A stretch of DNA of 64,000 bases. Source: Herbidospora solisilvae. Its GTDB lineage: Bacteria; Actinomycetota; Actinomycetes; Streptosporangiales; Streptosporangiaceae. The notes beneath the pieces were generated by a model. It was not told the DNA's origin. It did not search any database and saw nothing but the letters and a program-made list of their open reading frames with translations. Below are positions 1-14,957 of the stretch, piece after piece. Each line of letters begins with the position of its first letter. Position 1 is the stretch's first letter. Location: the NCBI RefSeq assembly GCF_009901565.1, contig NZ_WXEW01000001.1:1116001-1180000 (forward strand), written 5' to 3'. Both the position numbers and the translations under genes were made by a program.

Positions 1-7115
<7,115 letters not shown>

Positions 7116-7397
7116 GAATGCGCCACCTCGAGCCGTAATATCCATACGGGGAAAACGATGGACACCAGCGTTATTCAAATGGTCACCACTGGAAGTTACT
7201 GCGACCCTACGGGCGGCTCCCCGCACCGGGCCACGATCGCCTGCTGGCACCTTGTTGCCAGTAGCTAGTTGTCATCGCCGTCCGGCGGCGGCGCCTTGAC
7301 ACGACCGCACGCGCGAGCTCTGATGCTGGTACCACGCGCTATTCTCGACCGAAATCGAATAGACGCCTGCACGGAATTCATCTCTGGGGAGAACTCT
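7116..7397. promoter_or_regulatory. Divergent promoter region between the PKS and the membrane-protein/condensation genes
   Basis: This 282-bp gap separates the minus-strand PKS from the plus-strand pair. It is less GC-rich than its flanks near the PKS start. An inverted repeat CTGGCA (7244-7249) / TGCCAG (7256-7261) with a 6-nt spacer is a candidate operator. A TTGACA-like hexamer occurs near 7298 on the plus strand, without a convincing -10. I see no RNA gene. Confidence 0.5.
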
Positions 7398-7976
7398 TTG
7401 GGAGAAGAGGCCGGGTCGCGAAACGTGAGCCCGCCATTCGGTCCGGCGATGGTCTGGGCCGCCTCGGCCGGGATCCTCCTGGTCGCCGGTGGCGTGCTGT
7501 TCCCGCTCCGGGGGATCGACGCGCTCGTGTGCGGCGTCTGGGCGGCCGGTCTGGTGGTCTGCGTGCTCCTGGTCGTGTCGCGGCGGACCGAGCCCGAACC
7601 GGTGTCGGCGCTGCGGTGGGGTTCGGCGGTCACCCTGGCCGGGGGTGCGGCCGCGCTCGCCGTCGGCGGCGACTTCACGCTGTTCCTGGCGGCGCAGGCG
7701 CTGCCGGTCGTCGTGGTGTCCGCCGCGGTGCTCCGGCCGCTGGCCCGCCGCACCGATTGGGTGCGGCCCCGGCTGGTCAGGGTGCGGCTCACGTGGACCG
7801 TCGCGGGCTCCTACGCCGGCCTGGTCGTGTTCAGCCTGATGCAGGATCTGCGGGGGTTGCCGTTGATCCATCCCGACGTGGCGAGCCTGGTCACGCTGGG
7901 GACCATGTTCGAGATCGCCGTCGCCGTCGCCGTCTACGTGGTGTGGCTGGGACGGCAGTCCGTCACGAACCACTAG
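7398..7976 (+). CDS. Small integral membrane protein of unknown function
   Basis: This is about 192 residues from a TTG start at 7398, chosen because GGGGAG at 7386-7391 lies 6 nt upstream; GTG 7425 is the alternative. Four to five hydrophobic segments are visible, for example around AASAGILLVAGGVLF, CGVWAAGLVVCVLLVV, LFLAAQALPVVVVSAAV and FEIAVAVAVYVVWLG, so it should sit in the cytoplasmic membrane. I do not recognise the family. The stop lies 8 nt before the condensation-domain gene, which has its own AGGAGA site, so the two are probably co-transcribed. It could be an auxiliary export or membrane-anchoring factor for the cluster, but nothing in the sequence shows which. Confidence 0.65.
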   Translation: MGEEAGSRNVSPPFGPAMVWAASAGILLVAGGVLFPLRGIDALVCGVWAAGLVVCVLLVVSRRTEPEPVSALRWGSAVTLAGGAAALAVGGDFTLFLAAQALPVVVVSAAVLRPLARRTDWVRPRLVRVRLTWTVAGSYAGLVVFSLMQDLRGLPLIHPDVASLVTLGTMFEIAVAVAVYVVWLGRQSVTNH

Positions 7977-7984
7977 GAGAACCG

Positions 7985-9355
7985 ATGCCCGCCGACGCCC
8001 CCCTCAGCCACGGTCAGCTCTTCAGCTGGCGCGAGATCGAGCGATATCCGGACGACTGGATGCAGGACGCGAACCTTCCCATCGTCTGCGACCTGCGGGG
8101 GTTGCCGATGGCCCGGGTCGAGAACGCGCTGCGTGTGCTGATGGACCGGCACGAGCCGCTGCGCACCACCTATCACGTCGTGGACGGGCAGCCGGTCCAG
8201 CGGGTGCACGAGTCGGCGGAACTGCCGATCGAGCGGGTCGACCGGGTGGTCCGCGACTGGGAGGACCCCGAGGACACCAAGGACGAACTCTGCGCGCTGC
8301 CGTTCGCGATGGAGGGCGGCCTGTGCTGGCGCGGGCGCATGATCACCACCAACGGGTCGGCGGTTTTCCTCGCGTTGTCCTTCTCCCATCTGATCATGGA
8401 CGTCTGGTCGATCAACCACCTGACCGACCAGTTCAGCGCCCTGATCGCCGACCCGGGGGCGGTCGCCGAACTCGGGCCGACGCCGAGCGAGCTGGCCCGC
8501 GAGCAGCGCACCGAGCGGTGGCGGGACCGGCAGGAGGCGTCGGAACGGTACTGGCGGCGCACCCTCGGCGACGTCCTGGCCGACCCGCTGCCGACGCTGC
8601 CGGCCAAGGTGAAGCGCGACCGCCTTGAGGTCACCCTGCACTCGCACCGCCTCGGCGGGCTGGCCGCGCTGGCCGCCAGAAGGCTCGGCGTGACCGCGCC
8701 CGCGCTGGTGATGGCGCTGGTCGCCGCGGGGCTGGCCCGCCACACCGACACCGGCAGGGTGACGATGAGCCTGATGGCCTCCAACCGGTTCTCGCCGGAA
8801 CACCACCATGTGATCGGCACGATGAACCAGCTCATCCCGGTCGTCGCGACGGTCGACCCGGGATCGCCGCTGGGCGAGCACGTCAAGCGCCTCCACTGGG
8901 CCGGGGCGCGGGCCTACCGCTACTCCTCCTACGACTTCGACCGGATCGCCGCGCTCGCCGCGGAGGTCGCCGCCGAGCGTGGCGTCGACGTGGCGCACGA
9001 CTGCTGGGTGAACCAGCTGTTCCGCTGCTGGTTCAACTACGTGCAGCTCGACCGCCGGGCGTCCGACGCCACCGCCGACACCCCGGCCGAGTTGTCGTGG
9101 ACGCCGCTGGCGCAGCAGTACGGCCAGCCGTTCCGGGTCAGGGTGACGGTGGCGAACGGCCGGACCAGCATCTTCATGCTCGCCGACCCGGCGATCATCC
9201 CGGCCGCGAGCATGGTCGCCATGCTGCGCACGATCGCGCTCGGCGTCCAGGTCGCCGCGACGGCCCCGGAGACCGGCCTCAAGGACCTGTGGGACGTCGA
9301 CCACGCGAGCCTGGCGCCGTCCCTGTTCCCCGCGACGGCGCCCCTGCCGGAGTGA
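7985..9355 (+). CDS. Stand-alone condensation-domain protein
   Basis: This 456-residue protein has the NRPS condensation-domain fold (chloramphenicol acetyltransferase superfamily). An N-terminal QLFSWREIER segment is followed by RHEPLRTTYHVVDG near residues 55-68. The catalytic motif is SHLIMDVWS: His135 and Asp139 are kept, but the first His of HHxxxDG is Ser134 and the Gly is Val. No adenylation or carrier domain is attached, so substrates must come from separate carriers. Such enzymes usually form an amide or ester bond between two carrier-bound acyl groups. The gene follows a membrane-protein gene and ends at a shared hairpin terminator facing the decarboxylase operon. A likely job is joining the polyketide/polyene chain to the amine made by the neighbouring ACP-ligase-decarboxylase cassette; this is inference. 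Confidence 0.85.
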   Translation: MPADAPLSHGQLFSWREIERYPDDWMQDANLPIVCDLRGLPMARVENALRVLMDRHEPLRTTYHVVDGQPVQRVHESAELPIERVDRVVRDWEDPEDTKDELCALPFAMEGGLCWRGRMITTNGSAVFLALSFSHLIMDVWSINHLTDQFSALIADPGAVAELGPTPSELAREQRTERWRDRQEASERYWRRTLGDVLADPLPTLPAKVKRDRLEVTLHSHRLGGLAALAARRLGVTAPALVMALVAAGLARHTDTGRVTMSLMASNRFSPEHHHVIGTMNQLIPVVATVDPGSPLGEHVKRLHWAGARAYRYSSYDFDRIAALAAEVAAERGVDVAHDCWVNQLFRCWFNYVQLDRRASDATADTPAELSWTPLAQQYGQPFRVRVTVANGRTSIFMLADPAIIPAASMVAMLRTIALGVQVAATAPETGLKDLWDVDHASLAPSLFPATAPLPE

Positions 9356-9357
9356 GC

Positions 9358-9380
9358 GGTGCCGGGCCCGGCCCGGCACC
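9358..9380. terminator. Hairpin terminator between convergent genes
   Basis: A perfect 10-bp stem, GGTGCCGGGC (9358-9367) with GCCCGGCACC (9371-9380), closes a 3-nt loop in the 29-bp gap between two convergent genes. There is no T-run. It probably serves both directions. Confidence 0.7.
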
Positions 9381-9384
9381 CGTC

Positions 9385-10587
9385 TCACACGAGGATCTCG
9401 ACCGGCGCGGGATGGCTGAGGAACGCGGTGGGGCTCGCCGTGAGGCCGTACGCGCCGGCCTGGAACACGACGACCAGGTCGCCGATCTCGGCTTTCGGGA
9501 GTTCCACCCGGTCGCCGAGCAGGTCGAGGGGGGTGCACAGGCGGCCGACCACGGTGACCGGCGCGTCCGCGGGCTGCCCCATGCGGGTGGCCACGGCCAT
9601 CGGATAGTTGCGCCGGATCACCTGCCCGAGGTTCCCCGAGGCCGCCAGCTGGTGGTGCATCCCGCCGTCCACGACCACGAAGGTCGTGCCCCGCGATTCC
9701 TTCCGGTCCACGACCCGGGTGACGTACACGCCGGCCTCGCCGACCAGGTAGCGCCCGAGTTCGATGACGACGCGGGCGTCCGGCAGCAGCGGGGTGACGC
9801 GCTCGTCCATGAGCCGCGCCAGGTTCTCGCCGATCGGCGCCAGGTCGAGGGGCCGGTCCCGCTGCGAGTACGGGATGCCGAACCCGCCGCCGAGGTTGAG
9901 GTACCGGATGGGCGGCGACACGTCGGCGAGCCCCAGGACCAGGTCCACGGTGCGCCGCTGCGCCTCGCAGATGTGGTCGGCGCGCAGGTTCTGCGAGCCC
10001 GCGAAGACGTGGAAGCCCTGGAAGTCGACGTCGCCGCCCAGCCGGGCGAGCACCTCGGGCACCCGTTCGGCGTCGATGCCGAACTGCTGCGGCCCGCCGC
10101 CCAGGCGCATGCCGGAGCCTCGCACCGTGAAGTCGGGATTGACCCGGATCGCGATCCGGGCGGGCACTCCGAGGGCGGCGCCGATCGCGCGCACCCTGGC
10201 CAGTTCCGTCTCCGATTCCAGTTCCACCGTCACGCCGGCCGCGACCGCCTGCGTCAGTTCCCCGGCGGTCTTGCCCGGCCCGGCGAAGCCGATCCGGGCG
10301 GCGGGCACCGGCGTGTCGAGCGCGTGCCGCAACTCCCCCGCCGAGGCCACGTCGAAGCCGTCGACCAGGCCGCTCAGATGCTGCAGCAGGGCGGGCATCG
10401 GGTTGGCCTTGACCGCGTAGCTCAGCTCGACTCCGACTGGCAGGGCGGCGCGGACGGAGGCGACCCTGCGGGTGACGAGGTCGCGGTCGTAAGCGAAGAA
10501 CGGCGTGCTCCCGGCCCGGGCGGCGAGCCTCCCGATGGGGATCCCACCGACGGTCAGCTCCCCGTCGCGGTTGCCTGCCCAGGTCAT
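9385..10587 (-). CDS. Fold-type III PLP-dependent decarboxylase (DAP/ornithine decarboxylase family)
   Basis: This 400-residue alanine-racemase-fold decarboxylase has the PLP lysine as K60 in SYAVKANP. Other family motifs are FDVASAGEL, GGGFGIPY and the GRLCTPLDLL cysteine segment, all in the right order, so it should be active. Relatives decarboxylate diaminopimelate, ornithine or, in biosynthetic clusters such as butirosin (BtrK) and vicenistatin (VinO), amino acids held on a carrier protein. Its start overlaps the stop of the AMP ligase by 4 nt, and an ACP gene lies just before that. The trio therefore looks like an activate-load-decarboxylate cassette giving an amine building block on the ACP. 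The amino-acid substrate cannot be read from the sequence. A similar ligase/decarboxylase pair occurs in exosortase gene sets, but no exosortase is present here. Confidence 0.9.
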   Translation of the reverse strand: MTWAGNRDGELTVGGIPIGRLAARAGSTPFFAYDRDLVTRRVASVRAALPVGVELSYAVKANPMPALLQHLSGLVDGFDVASAGELRHALDTPVPAARIGFAGPGKTAGELTQAVAAGVTVELESETELARVRAIGAALGVPARIAIRVNPDFTVRGSGMRLGGGPQQFGIDAERVPEVLARLGGDVDFQGFHVFAGSQNLRADHICEAQRRTVDLVLGLADVSPPIRYLNLGGGFGIPYSQRDRPLDLAPIGENLARLMDERVTPLLPDARVVIELGRYLVGEAGVYVTRVVDRKESRGTTFVVVDGGMHHQLAASGNLGQVIRRNYPMAVATRMGQPADAPVTVVGRLCTPLDLLGDRVELPKAEIGDLVVVFQAGAYGLTASPTAFLSHPAPVEILV

Positions 10588-12044
10588 CGCATCGCCCGGC
10601 GGCGGAGTTCGGCGCGGTCGAACTTGCCGTTTCCCGAGCGGGGCAACGCGTCGGCGAGGAGGAACCGGCGCGGCACCATGTAGCGGGGCAGGTCGTGTTC
10701 CATCGCCCGGCGCAGCTCCTCGGGGGTCGTGGTGGCGGCGGTGAGCACGGCGTGCAGCGTCACCGCCTCGCCCAGGTCCTCGTCCGGCACGCCGACCGCG
10801 ACGGCCTCGGCGACCAGGCCGGTGGCGTAGGCCGCCTCCTCCACCTCGGTCGGGCTCAGCCGGTAGCCGGAGGTCTTGATCATGTCGTCGGTGCGTCCGA
10901 CGAAGTAGATGAAGCCGTCGTCGTCGCGGTAGGCGACGTCGCCCGACCAGACGGCGATCTCGTCGGCGCCGGGCGGGAACGGCCGGAATCGCGCCGCGGT
11001 CCGGGCCGGGTCGTTCCAGTAGCCGAGTGACACCAGCGGTCCCCTGTGCACGATCTCCCCCTCCTCGCCGGGGTCGCAGACCGAACCGTCCGCCCGTACG
11101 ACCAGGACCTCCGCCCCGGGGATCGCCTTGCCGATCGATCCGGGCCGGCGGTCGATCTCCGCGGGGTCGAGGTAGGTGGACCGGAAGGCCTCGGTCAGGC
11201 CGTACATCAGGAAGGGGGTGGCCTGGGGGAACGTCTCGCGCAGCCGGGCCAGGGTGGTCGTGGGCAGCCGGCCGCCGGTGTTCGCGAAATAGCGCAGGTG
11301 CCGGGTCGCCTCGTCGGGCCAGCGCTGGATGGCGAGCTGGGTCCACAGCGGCGGCACGCAGGTCAGCGCCGTCACCCGGTGCCGGGCGCAGAGCCGGACG
11401 ACGTCGCGGGGCAGCAGGTAGTTGACCAGCACCACATGGGCTCCGGCCAGGAACGTGGTGGTGAGCTGGCTCAGTCCGGCGTCGAAGCTCAGCGGCAGCG
11501 CCGCGAGGACCACGTCCCGGGCGGTGTGACCGAGGTAACCGGCGACGCTCTCCGCGCCCGTGAGCAGGTTGCCGTGGCTCAGCACGACGCCCTTCGGCCG
11601 TCCGGTACTGCCGGAGGTGTAGAGGATCGCCGCGATGCCGGCGGGGGCGGTCGCCTCGTGCCGGTCCGGCGTCCCCGCGCCCAGGTCCTCGATCAGCGAC
11701 GTGCGCACCGAACCGGTCAGCGTGCGCGCCCGCTCGGCTGTGGTGAGCAGGAGCACGGCGCCGCAGTCCTCGATGACGTACTCGACCTGTCGCGGTTTGA
11801 ATAGCGGATTGATCGGGACGACGACCCCGCCGGCCGCCGCCACCGCGAAGATCGCCACGACCGTTTCGAGGCGCTTCTCCGCGTATATCGCGACCCGGGC
11901 GCCGGGCTCCAGCCCGCGCAGCCCTTCGGCCGCTCGCGCGACCCGGCTGCGCAGCTCGCGATAGGTGAGCGTCTCATCCTTGTACGTGACCGCCGCGTGG
12001 TCGTCGGCACCGAACCGCAGCAGGTCGTCCAGGCGCGTCAGCAC
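10584..12044 (-). CDS. AMP-dependent acyl/aminoacyl ligase (ANL superfamily)
   Basis: This 486-residue adenylating enzyme has the P-loop YTSGSTGRPKGV near residue 145, MYGLTEAFRS, the SGDVAYRDDDGFIYFVGR hinge region, and the C-terminal GNGKFDRAEL with the catalytic Lys. These enzymes make an acyl-AMP and transfer the acyl group to CoA or a carrier phosphopantetheine. It lies 3 nt after the ACP stop and overlaps the decarboxylase start, so loading that ACP is the most economical role. It is shorter than typical acyl-CoA synthetases and resembles the AMP-forming ligases paired with PLP decarboxylases. The substrate is probably a carboxylic or amino acid later decarboxylated by the next gene's product; the binding pocket cannot be read reliably by eye. 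Confidence 0.9.
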   Translation of the reverse strand: MLTRLDDLLRFGADDHAAVTYKDETLTYRELRSRVARAAEGLRGLEPGARVAIYAEKRLETVVAIFAVAAAGGVVVPINPLFKPRQVEYVIEDCGAVLLLTTAERARTLTGSVRTSLIEDLGAGTPDRHEATAPAGIAAILYTSGSTGRPKGVVLSHGNLLTGAESVAGYLGHTARDVVLAALPLSFDAGLSQLTTTFLAGAHVVLVNYLLPRDVVRLCARHRVTALTCVPPLWTQLAIQRWPDEATRHLRYFANTGGRLPTTTLARLRETFPQATPFLMYGLTEAFRSTYLDPAEIDRRPGSIGKAIPGAEVLVVRADGSVCDPGEEGEIVHRGPLVSLGYWNDPARTAARFRPFPPGADEIAVWSGDVAYRDDDGFIYFVGRTDDMIKTSGYRLSPTEVEEAAYATGLVAEAVAVGVPDEDLGEAVTLHAVLTAATTTPEELRRAMEHDLPRYMVPRRFLLADALPRSGNGKFDRAELRRRAMR

Positions 12045-12047
12045 GGC

Positions 12048-12305
12048 TCAGAGCCCGGCCCGCGCCGAGTCCAGCAGCGCCGACAGCCGGGCCCACAACG
12101 ACCCCACCGTCGCGAACGTCTCCTCGTCGAGGATGTCGTCGGGCAGCTCCTGGTCGTACCCGTCCTCCAGATCGACCAGCAACTGCACCACTCCCATCGA
12201 ATCCAGCCCGAGCGCGGTGAGATCGTCACCGGGGGCCAGATCACCCGGCCCGGCGTAGGGCAGATGCCGGCGGAGAATGGCCTGGAACTCGTGAGGTATT
12301 TCCAT
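12048..12305 (-). CDS. Acyl carrier protein for the ligase/decarboxylase cassette
   Basis: This 85-residue carrier protein has the phosphopantetheine attachment serine S36 in LGLDSMGVVQL. ATG 12305 is preferred over GTG 12308 because the upstream AGGAGA has better spacing to it. It is first in a three-gene operon with the AMP ligase (3-nt gap) and the PLP decarboxylase. It should be activated by a phosphopantetheinyl transferase, possibly the AcpS encoded near 21.6 kb, and hold the amino-acyl intermediate. It differs clearly from the second ACP near 31.5 kb, which belongs to the KS-CLF system. Confidence 0.9.
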   Translation of the reverse strand: MEIPHEFQAILRRHLPYAGPGDLAPGDDLTALGLDSMGVVQLLVDLEDGYDQELPDDILDEETFATVGSLWARLSALLDSARAGL

Positions 12306-12496
12306 CACGGGTCTCCTCGAAATTGCTGCGCTGAATTACCGTGTTCAGCGTCATTGAATTCCGCGACACCTGTCAAGAAATGGCTCTGGCAGCTTTATGC
12401 CGAAGACAACATGCCAGCGGCAGGTCAGGACGGCGGCCGTCTTCTCATTTAGCCTGAGTACGCTGAACCGTTCAACCGCAGGAGGCCGGGTCGCCG
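12306..12496. promoter_or_regulatory. Divergent promoter region, ACP operon / condensation operon
   Basis: This 191-bp AT-richer gap lies between divergent operons. On the minus strand a TTGACA hexamer occurs near 12373, without a matching -10. On the plus strand AGGAGG at 12480-12485 precedes the ATG of the condensation gene at a long spacing. I see no clear operator. Confidence 0.45.
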
Positions 12497-14059
12497 ATGA
12501 ACATGGATCTCGGCTGGGGTCAGCATTACATCTGGCTCCGCTACCACGAACTGCCGCCGGGCGCTCGCCACAATACACATATCATTCTGAATCTGGACAT
12601 TCCAGCGGGCCTGACGATCCAGAACTGCCGGGCGGTTCTCAATCAGACGGTCCGCCGGCACGAGACGCTGCGCACCACCTACCACTTCGACCGCGACGGC
12701 GACCCCTACCGGGTCGTCCGCCCGCCCGGCCCGTGTCCCCTCGTCGTCCTGTCCGCCGAGAAGGACGGCACGGCCATGCCCGCCGAGGTCGTCGACCGGC
12801 TCGGCACGGCCGAGTTCGACATCGCCGAAGAGTGGCCGATCCGGGTCGTCATCATCACCACCGAGGGCGCGCCCCGGCAGGCGGTGGTGGTGCTGAACCA
12901 CCTCGCGGTGGACATGTGGACGGTCACGGAGCTGAAGCGCGAGATGTGGGCGAGCTGCGCGGGCGTGGTGGCCCGGCGGCCGACCGCCGTCGAACCGGTC
13001 CGGCACCGCCCCTCCGATCTGGTCCGGCACGAGGCGTCCCTGGACCCGGCGCCGGCGCTGGCGTACTGGGAGAAGGAGATCGAGGCCATGCCGGCCGACG
13101 GGTTCGGCGACCGCCGCCGGCCCGGACCGCCCGTGGAGACGCTGCGGGCGTCACTGGTCTCCCCGGCCCTGCTGGGGGCCGCGCAGCGGATCGCCGCCCG
13201 CCACCGGGTGTGGCCGTCGCAGGTCCACCTGGCGGCCTACACGGCGCTGATGGCCGCCTACACCGGCGGCCCCTCCTTCGACCATCTGACGTTCACCGGC
13301 AACCGCGAGAGCGGCCCGTACTCGAATGTCCTGACCTGCATGTTCTCCCCGCTGCTCATGCGCGTCGACGTGCGGGACGACCCGCCCTTCGCCGAGTTGC
13401 TGGCCCGCGTCGCCGACCGGTTCGAGCAGGCGCGGGAGCACGCCTACGTCCCCTACGGCGCGGTGGTCGAGCTGCTGGCCAGGAAGGGGGCCCGGCTGGC
13501 CTCGGAGTTCAACTTCATCAAGCAGCCCACCCTGGAGTCCCGCGCGCGGCGCAGCAGGGTCACCTGGCAGCCGGCGGCCGACGCCTACGGCACCGACACC
13601 TACGTCCGGGTCGACCAGTGGCAGGACTCCGTCGTGGTCGCGCTGCACGCCGCCTCCTCGGTCATGGACGGGGACGCCGTCGAGCGTTTCCTGCGCGCCC
13701 TGGAGACCGTGATCCTCACCTACGACGCGACGCCGGACGGCCTGCGGACCAGCGACGTCGCCGCACTGGCCGGCTTCGCCCCGGCGCCTCCGCCCGCCCG
13801 GCGGCACGACCTGCGGACCGTCCCGGAGCAGGGGGCGGTGGAGGCCCTGGCGGCCGCCGTCGCTCGGGCGAACGGACTCGCCGGCGTCGACCCGGACCGG
13901 AACTACGCCGACGCCGGGGGCAGGGTCCTGCGGATCCCGCGGGTGCTCGCCCTGCTCCGGGACCTCGGATGGGCGGGAGTCACCCTCCACGAGCTCACCG
14001 GCGTCACGCCGCTGGGCACCCTGGCGGGCCAATTACTACAACCCGGAGTTCGATCATGA
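12497..14059 (+). CDS. Condensation-domain protein with degenerate carrier-like C-terminus
   Basis: This 520-residue protein has a condensation domain over residues 1-430 with NHLAVDMWT (H135, D139) and RRHETLRTTYHFD near residues 53-65. The first His of HHxxxD is Asn134. The last 80 residues read like a peptidyl carrier domain, but the GGDS motif is GGRV (residues 474-477): the Ser that would carry phosphopantetheine is Val477. The tail may therefore act only in docking. A TTA codon at 14033 near the 3' end could make expression depend on bldA tRNA. The stop overlaps the start of the next gene (ATGA). With the other condensation protein at 7985 this gives two bond-forming steps without any adenylation domain in view. 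Confidence 0.85.
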   Translation: MNMDLGWGQHYIWLRYHELPPGARHNTHIILNLDIPAGLTIQNCRAVLNQTVRRHETLRTTYHFDRDGDPYRVVRPPGPCPLVVLSAEKDGTAMPAEVVDRLGTAEFDIAEEWPIRVVIITTEGAPRQAVVVLNHLAVDMWTVTELKREMWASCAGVVARRPTAVEPVRHRPSDLVRHEASLDPAPALAYWEKEIEAMPADGFGDRRRPGPPVETLRASLVSPALLGAAQRIAARHRVWPSQVHLAAYTALMAAYTGGPSFDHLTFTGNRESGPYSNVLTCMFSPLLMRVDVRDDPPFAELLARVADRFEQAREHAYVPYGAVVELLARKGARLASEFNFIKQPTLESRARRSRVTWQPAADAYGTDTYVRVDQWQDSVVVALHAASSVMDGDAVERFLRALETVILTYDATPDGLRTSDVAALAGFAPAPPPARRHDLRTVPEQGAVEALAAAVARANGLAGVDPDRNYADAGGRVLRIPRVLALLRDLGWAGVTLHELTGVTPLGTLAGQLLQPGVRS

Positions 14060-14946
14060 CTGAACTGTCCACGGAGACCATAAGCAGGTTCCACCAGCTC
14101 GTCTCCTCCGAGCAGGAGCTTCGCACCGCCATCGACCGCGAACTCGCCACCGCGAACCTGGACGGGCTCGTCGTCATGGGCGGCCACTTCATGCTGTTCG
14201 AGGAGGAGGGCACCGGCAGGCTCGTCCCCGGCGTCCTGGAGGAGCAGTCGTCCGCCACGATGCGCGACCGGATCGCCGGCCGGGTCGGGATCTTCCCGGG
14301 GTACACCTGGCGGCTCTCGGTCGACCTGATCACGTCGTACGCGAAAACCGTCGCCGACGTCAGGCTGCTGCTGCTGATCAACGACTGGCAGTACGTCCCC
14401 ACCGGCGGCCGTCCCGCCTCTGAGCTGCGCGCCGAGTTCCTCGACGGCTTCACCGGGCTGCCCGACGGCTACGAGCGCATCCTGCGCGAGGCGGGACTGG
14501 ACGCGGGGAGTGTGCTGCCCAGCCGCAAACACCCGCTGGCGTTCCCGGAGACCTGGCTCAAGTACCGCTTCCAGAAGGCCGCCGACAAGTTCGTCAAGCA
14601 GGGGAAGCTCGAAAAGCGGGTGCTGGAGTCCGGCGCGAACGACACCGAGGTCTCGTTCCTGGACGAGTCGGGCAACTACCGCACCCTGATCAGCTGCGGC
14701 GTCACCGGCTGCGCCGGCGAGATCACCGAGATGATCTCCGAGGTCCACCGGGCCGGCTACCGGACCATCGTGATCTACGCCCCGGGCGAGTGCCTGTCCC
14801 CGGTGCGGACCGGGGTCGAGATCGCGCTCAGCCTCTACGGGCTCACCGGCATGACCGTCGTGATCGCCGACCCCGGCGGCAGCGGCGAGATGTCCACCGA
14901 CGAGATCTACTCGAAGCTGGTGACGGTCAGCACCTTCCGGAGTTGA
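14056..14946 (+). CDS. Unrecognised 296-residue protein coupled to a cysteine desulfurase
   Basis: I do not recognise this family. The protein is soluble-looking with no signal peptide or membrane segment. An N-terminal half contains SVDLITSYAKTVADVRLLLL, a middle part is Lys/Arg-rich (residues 165-190), and a C-terminal alpha/beta-looking part has SCGVTGCAGE (C214, C219), YAPGECLSP (C246) and TGMTVVIADPGG. Those three are its only cysteines, all in the C-terminal third. Its start overlaps the preceding condensation gene by 4 nt, and the cysteine desulfurase starts 11 nt after its stop. The context suggests a partner of the desulfurase, perhaps a persulfide acceptor or the enzyme using the sulfur, but that is inference only. 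Confidence 0.75.
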   Translation: MTELSTETISRFHQLVSSEQELRTAIDRELATANLDGLVVMGGHFMLFEEEGTGRLVPGVLEEQSSATMRDRIAGRVGIFPGYTWRLSVDLITSYAKTVADVRLLLLINDWQYVPTGGRPASELRAEFLDGFTGLPDGYERILREAGLDAGSVLPSRKHPLAFPETWLKYRFQKAADKFVKQGKLEKRVLESGANDTEVSFLDESGNYRTLISCGVTGCAGEITEMISEVHRAGYRTIVIYAPGECLSPVRTGVEIALSLYGLTGMTVVIADPGGSGEMSTDEIYSKLVTVSTFRS

Positions 14947-14957
14947 GGGGCGGAACC

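Noticed and set aside
9385-12044. Exosortase-associated ligase/decarboxylase pair
   Set aside because: The pair resembles those genes, but no exosortase, PEP-CTERM proteins or polysaccharide genes are near; the ACP and condensation genes favour a natural-product role.
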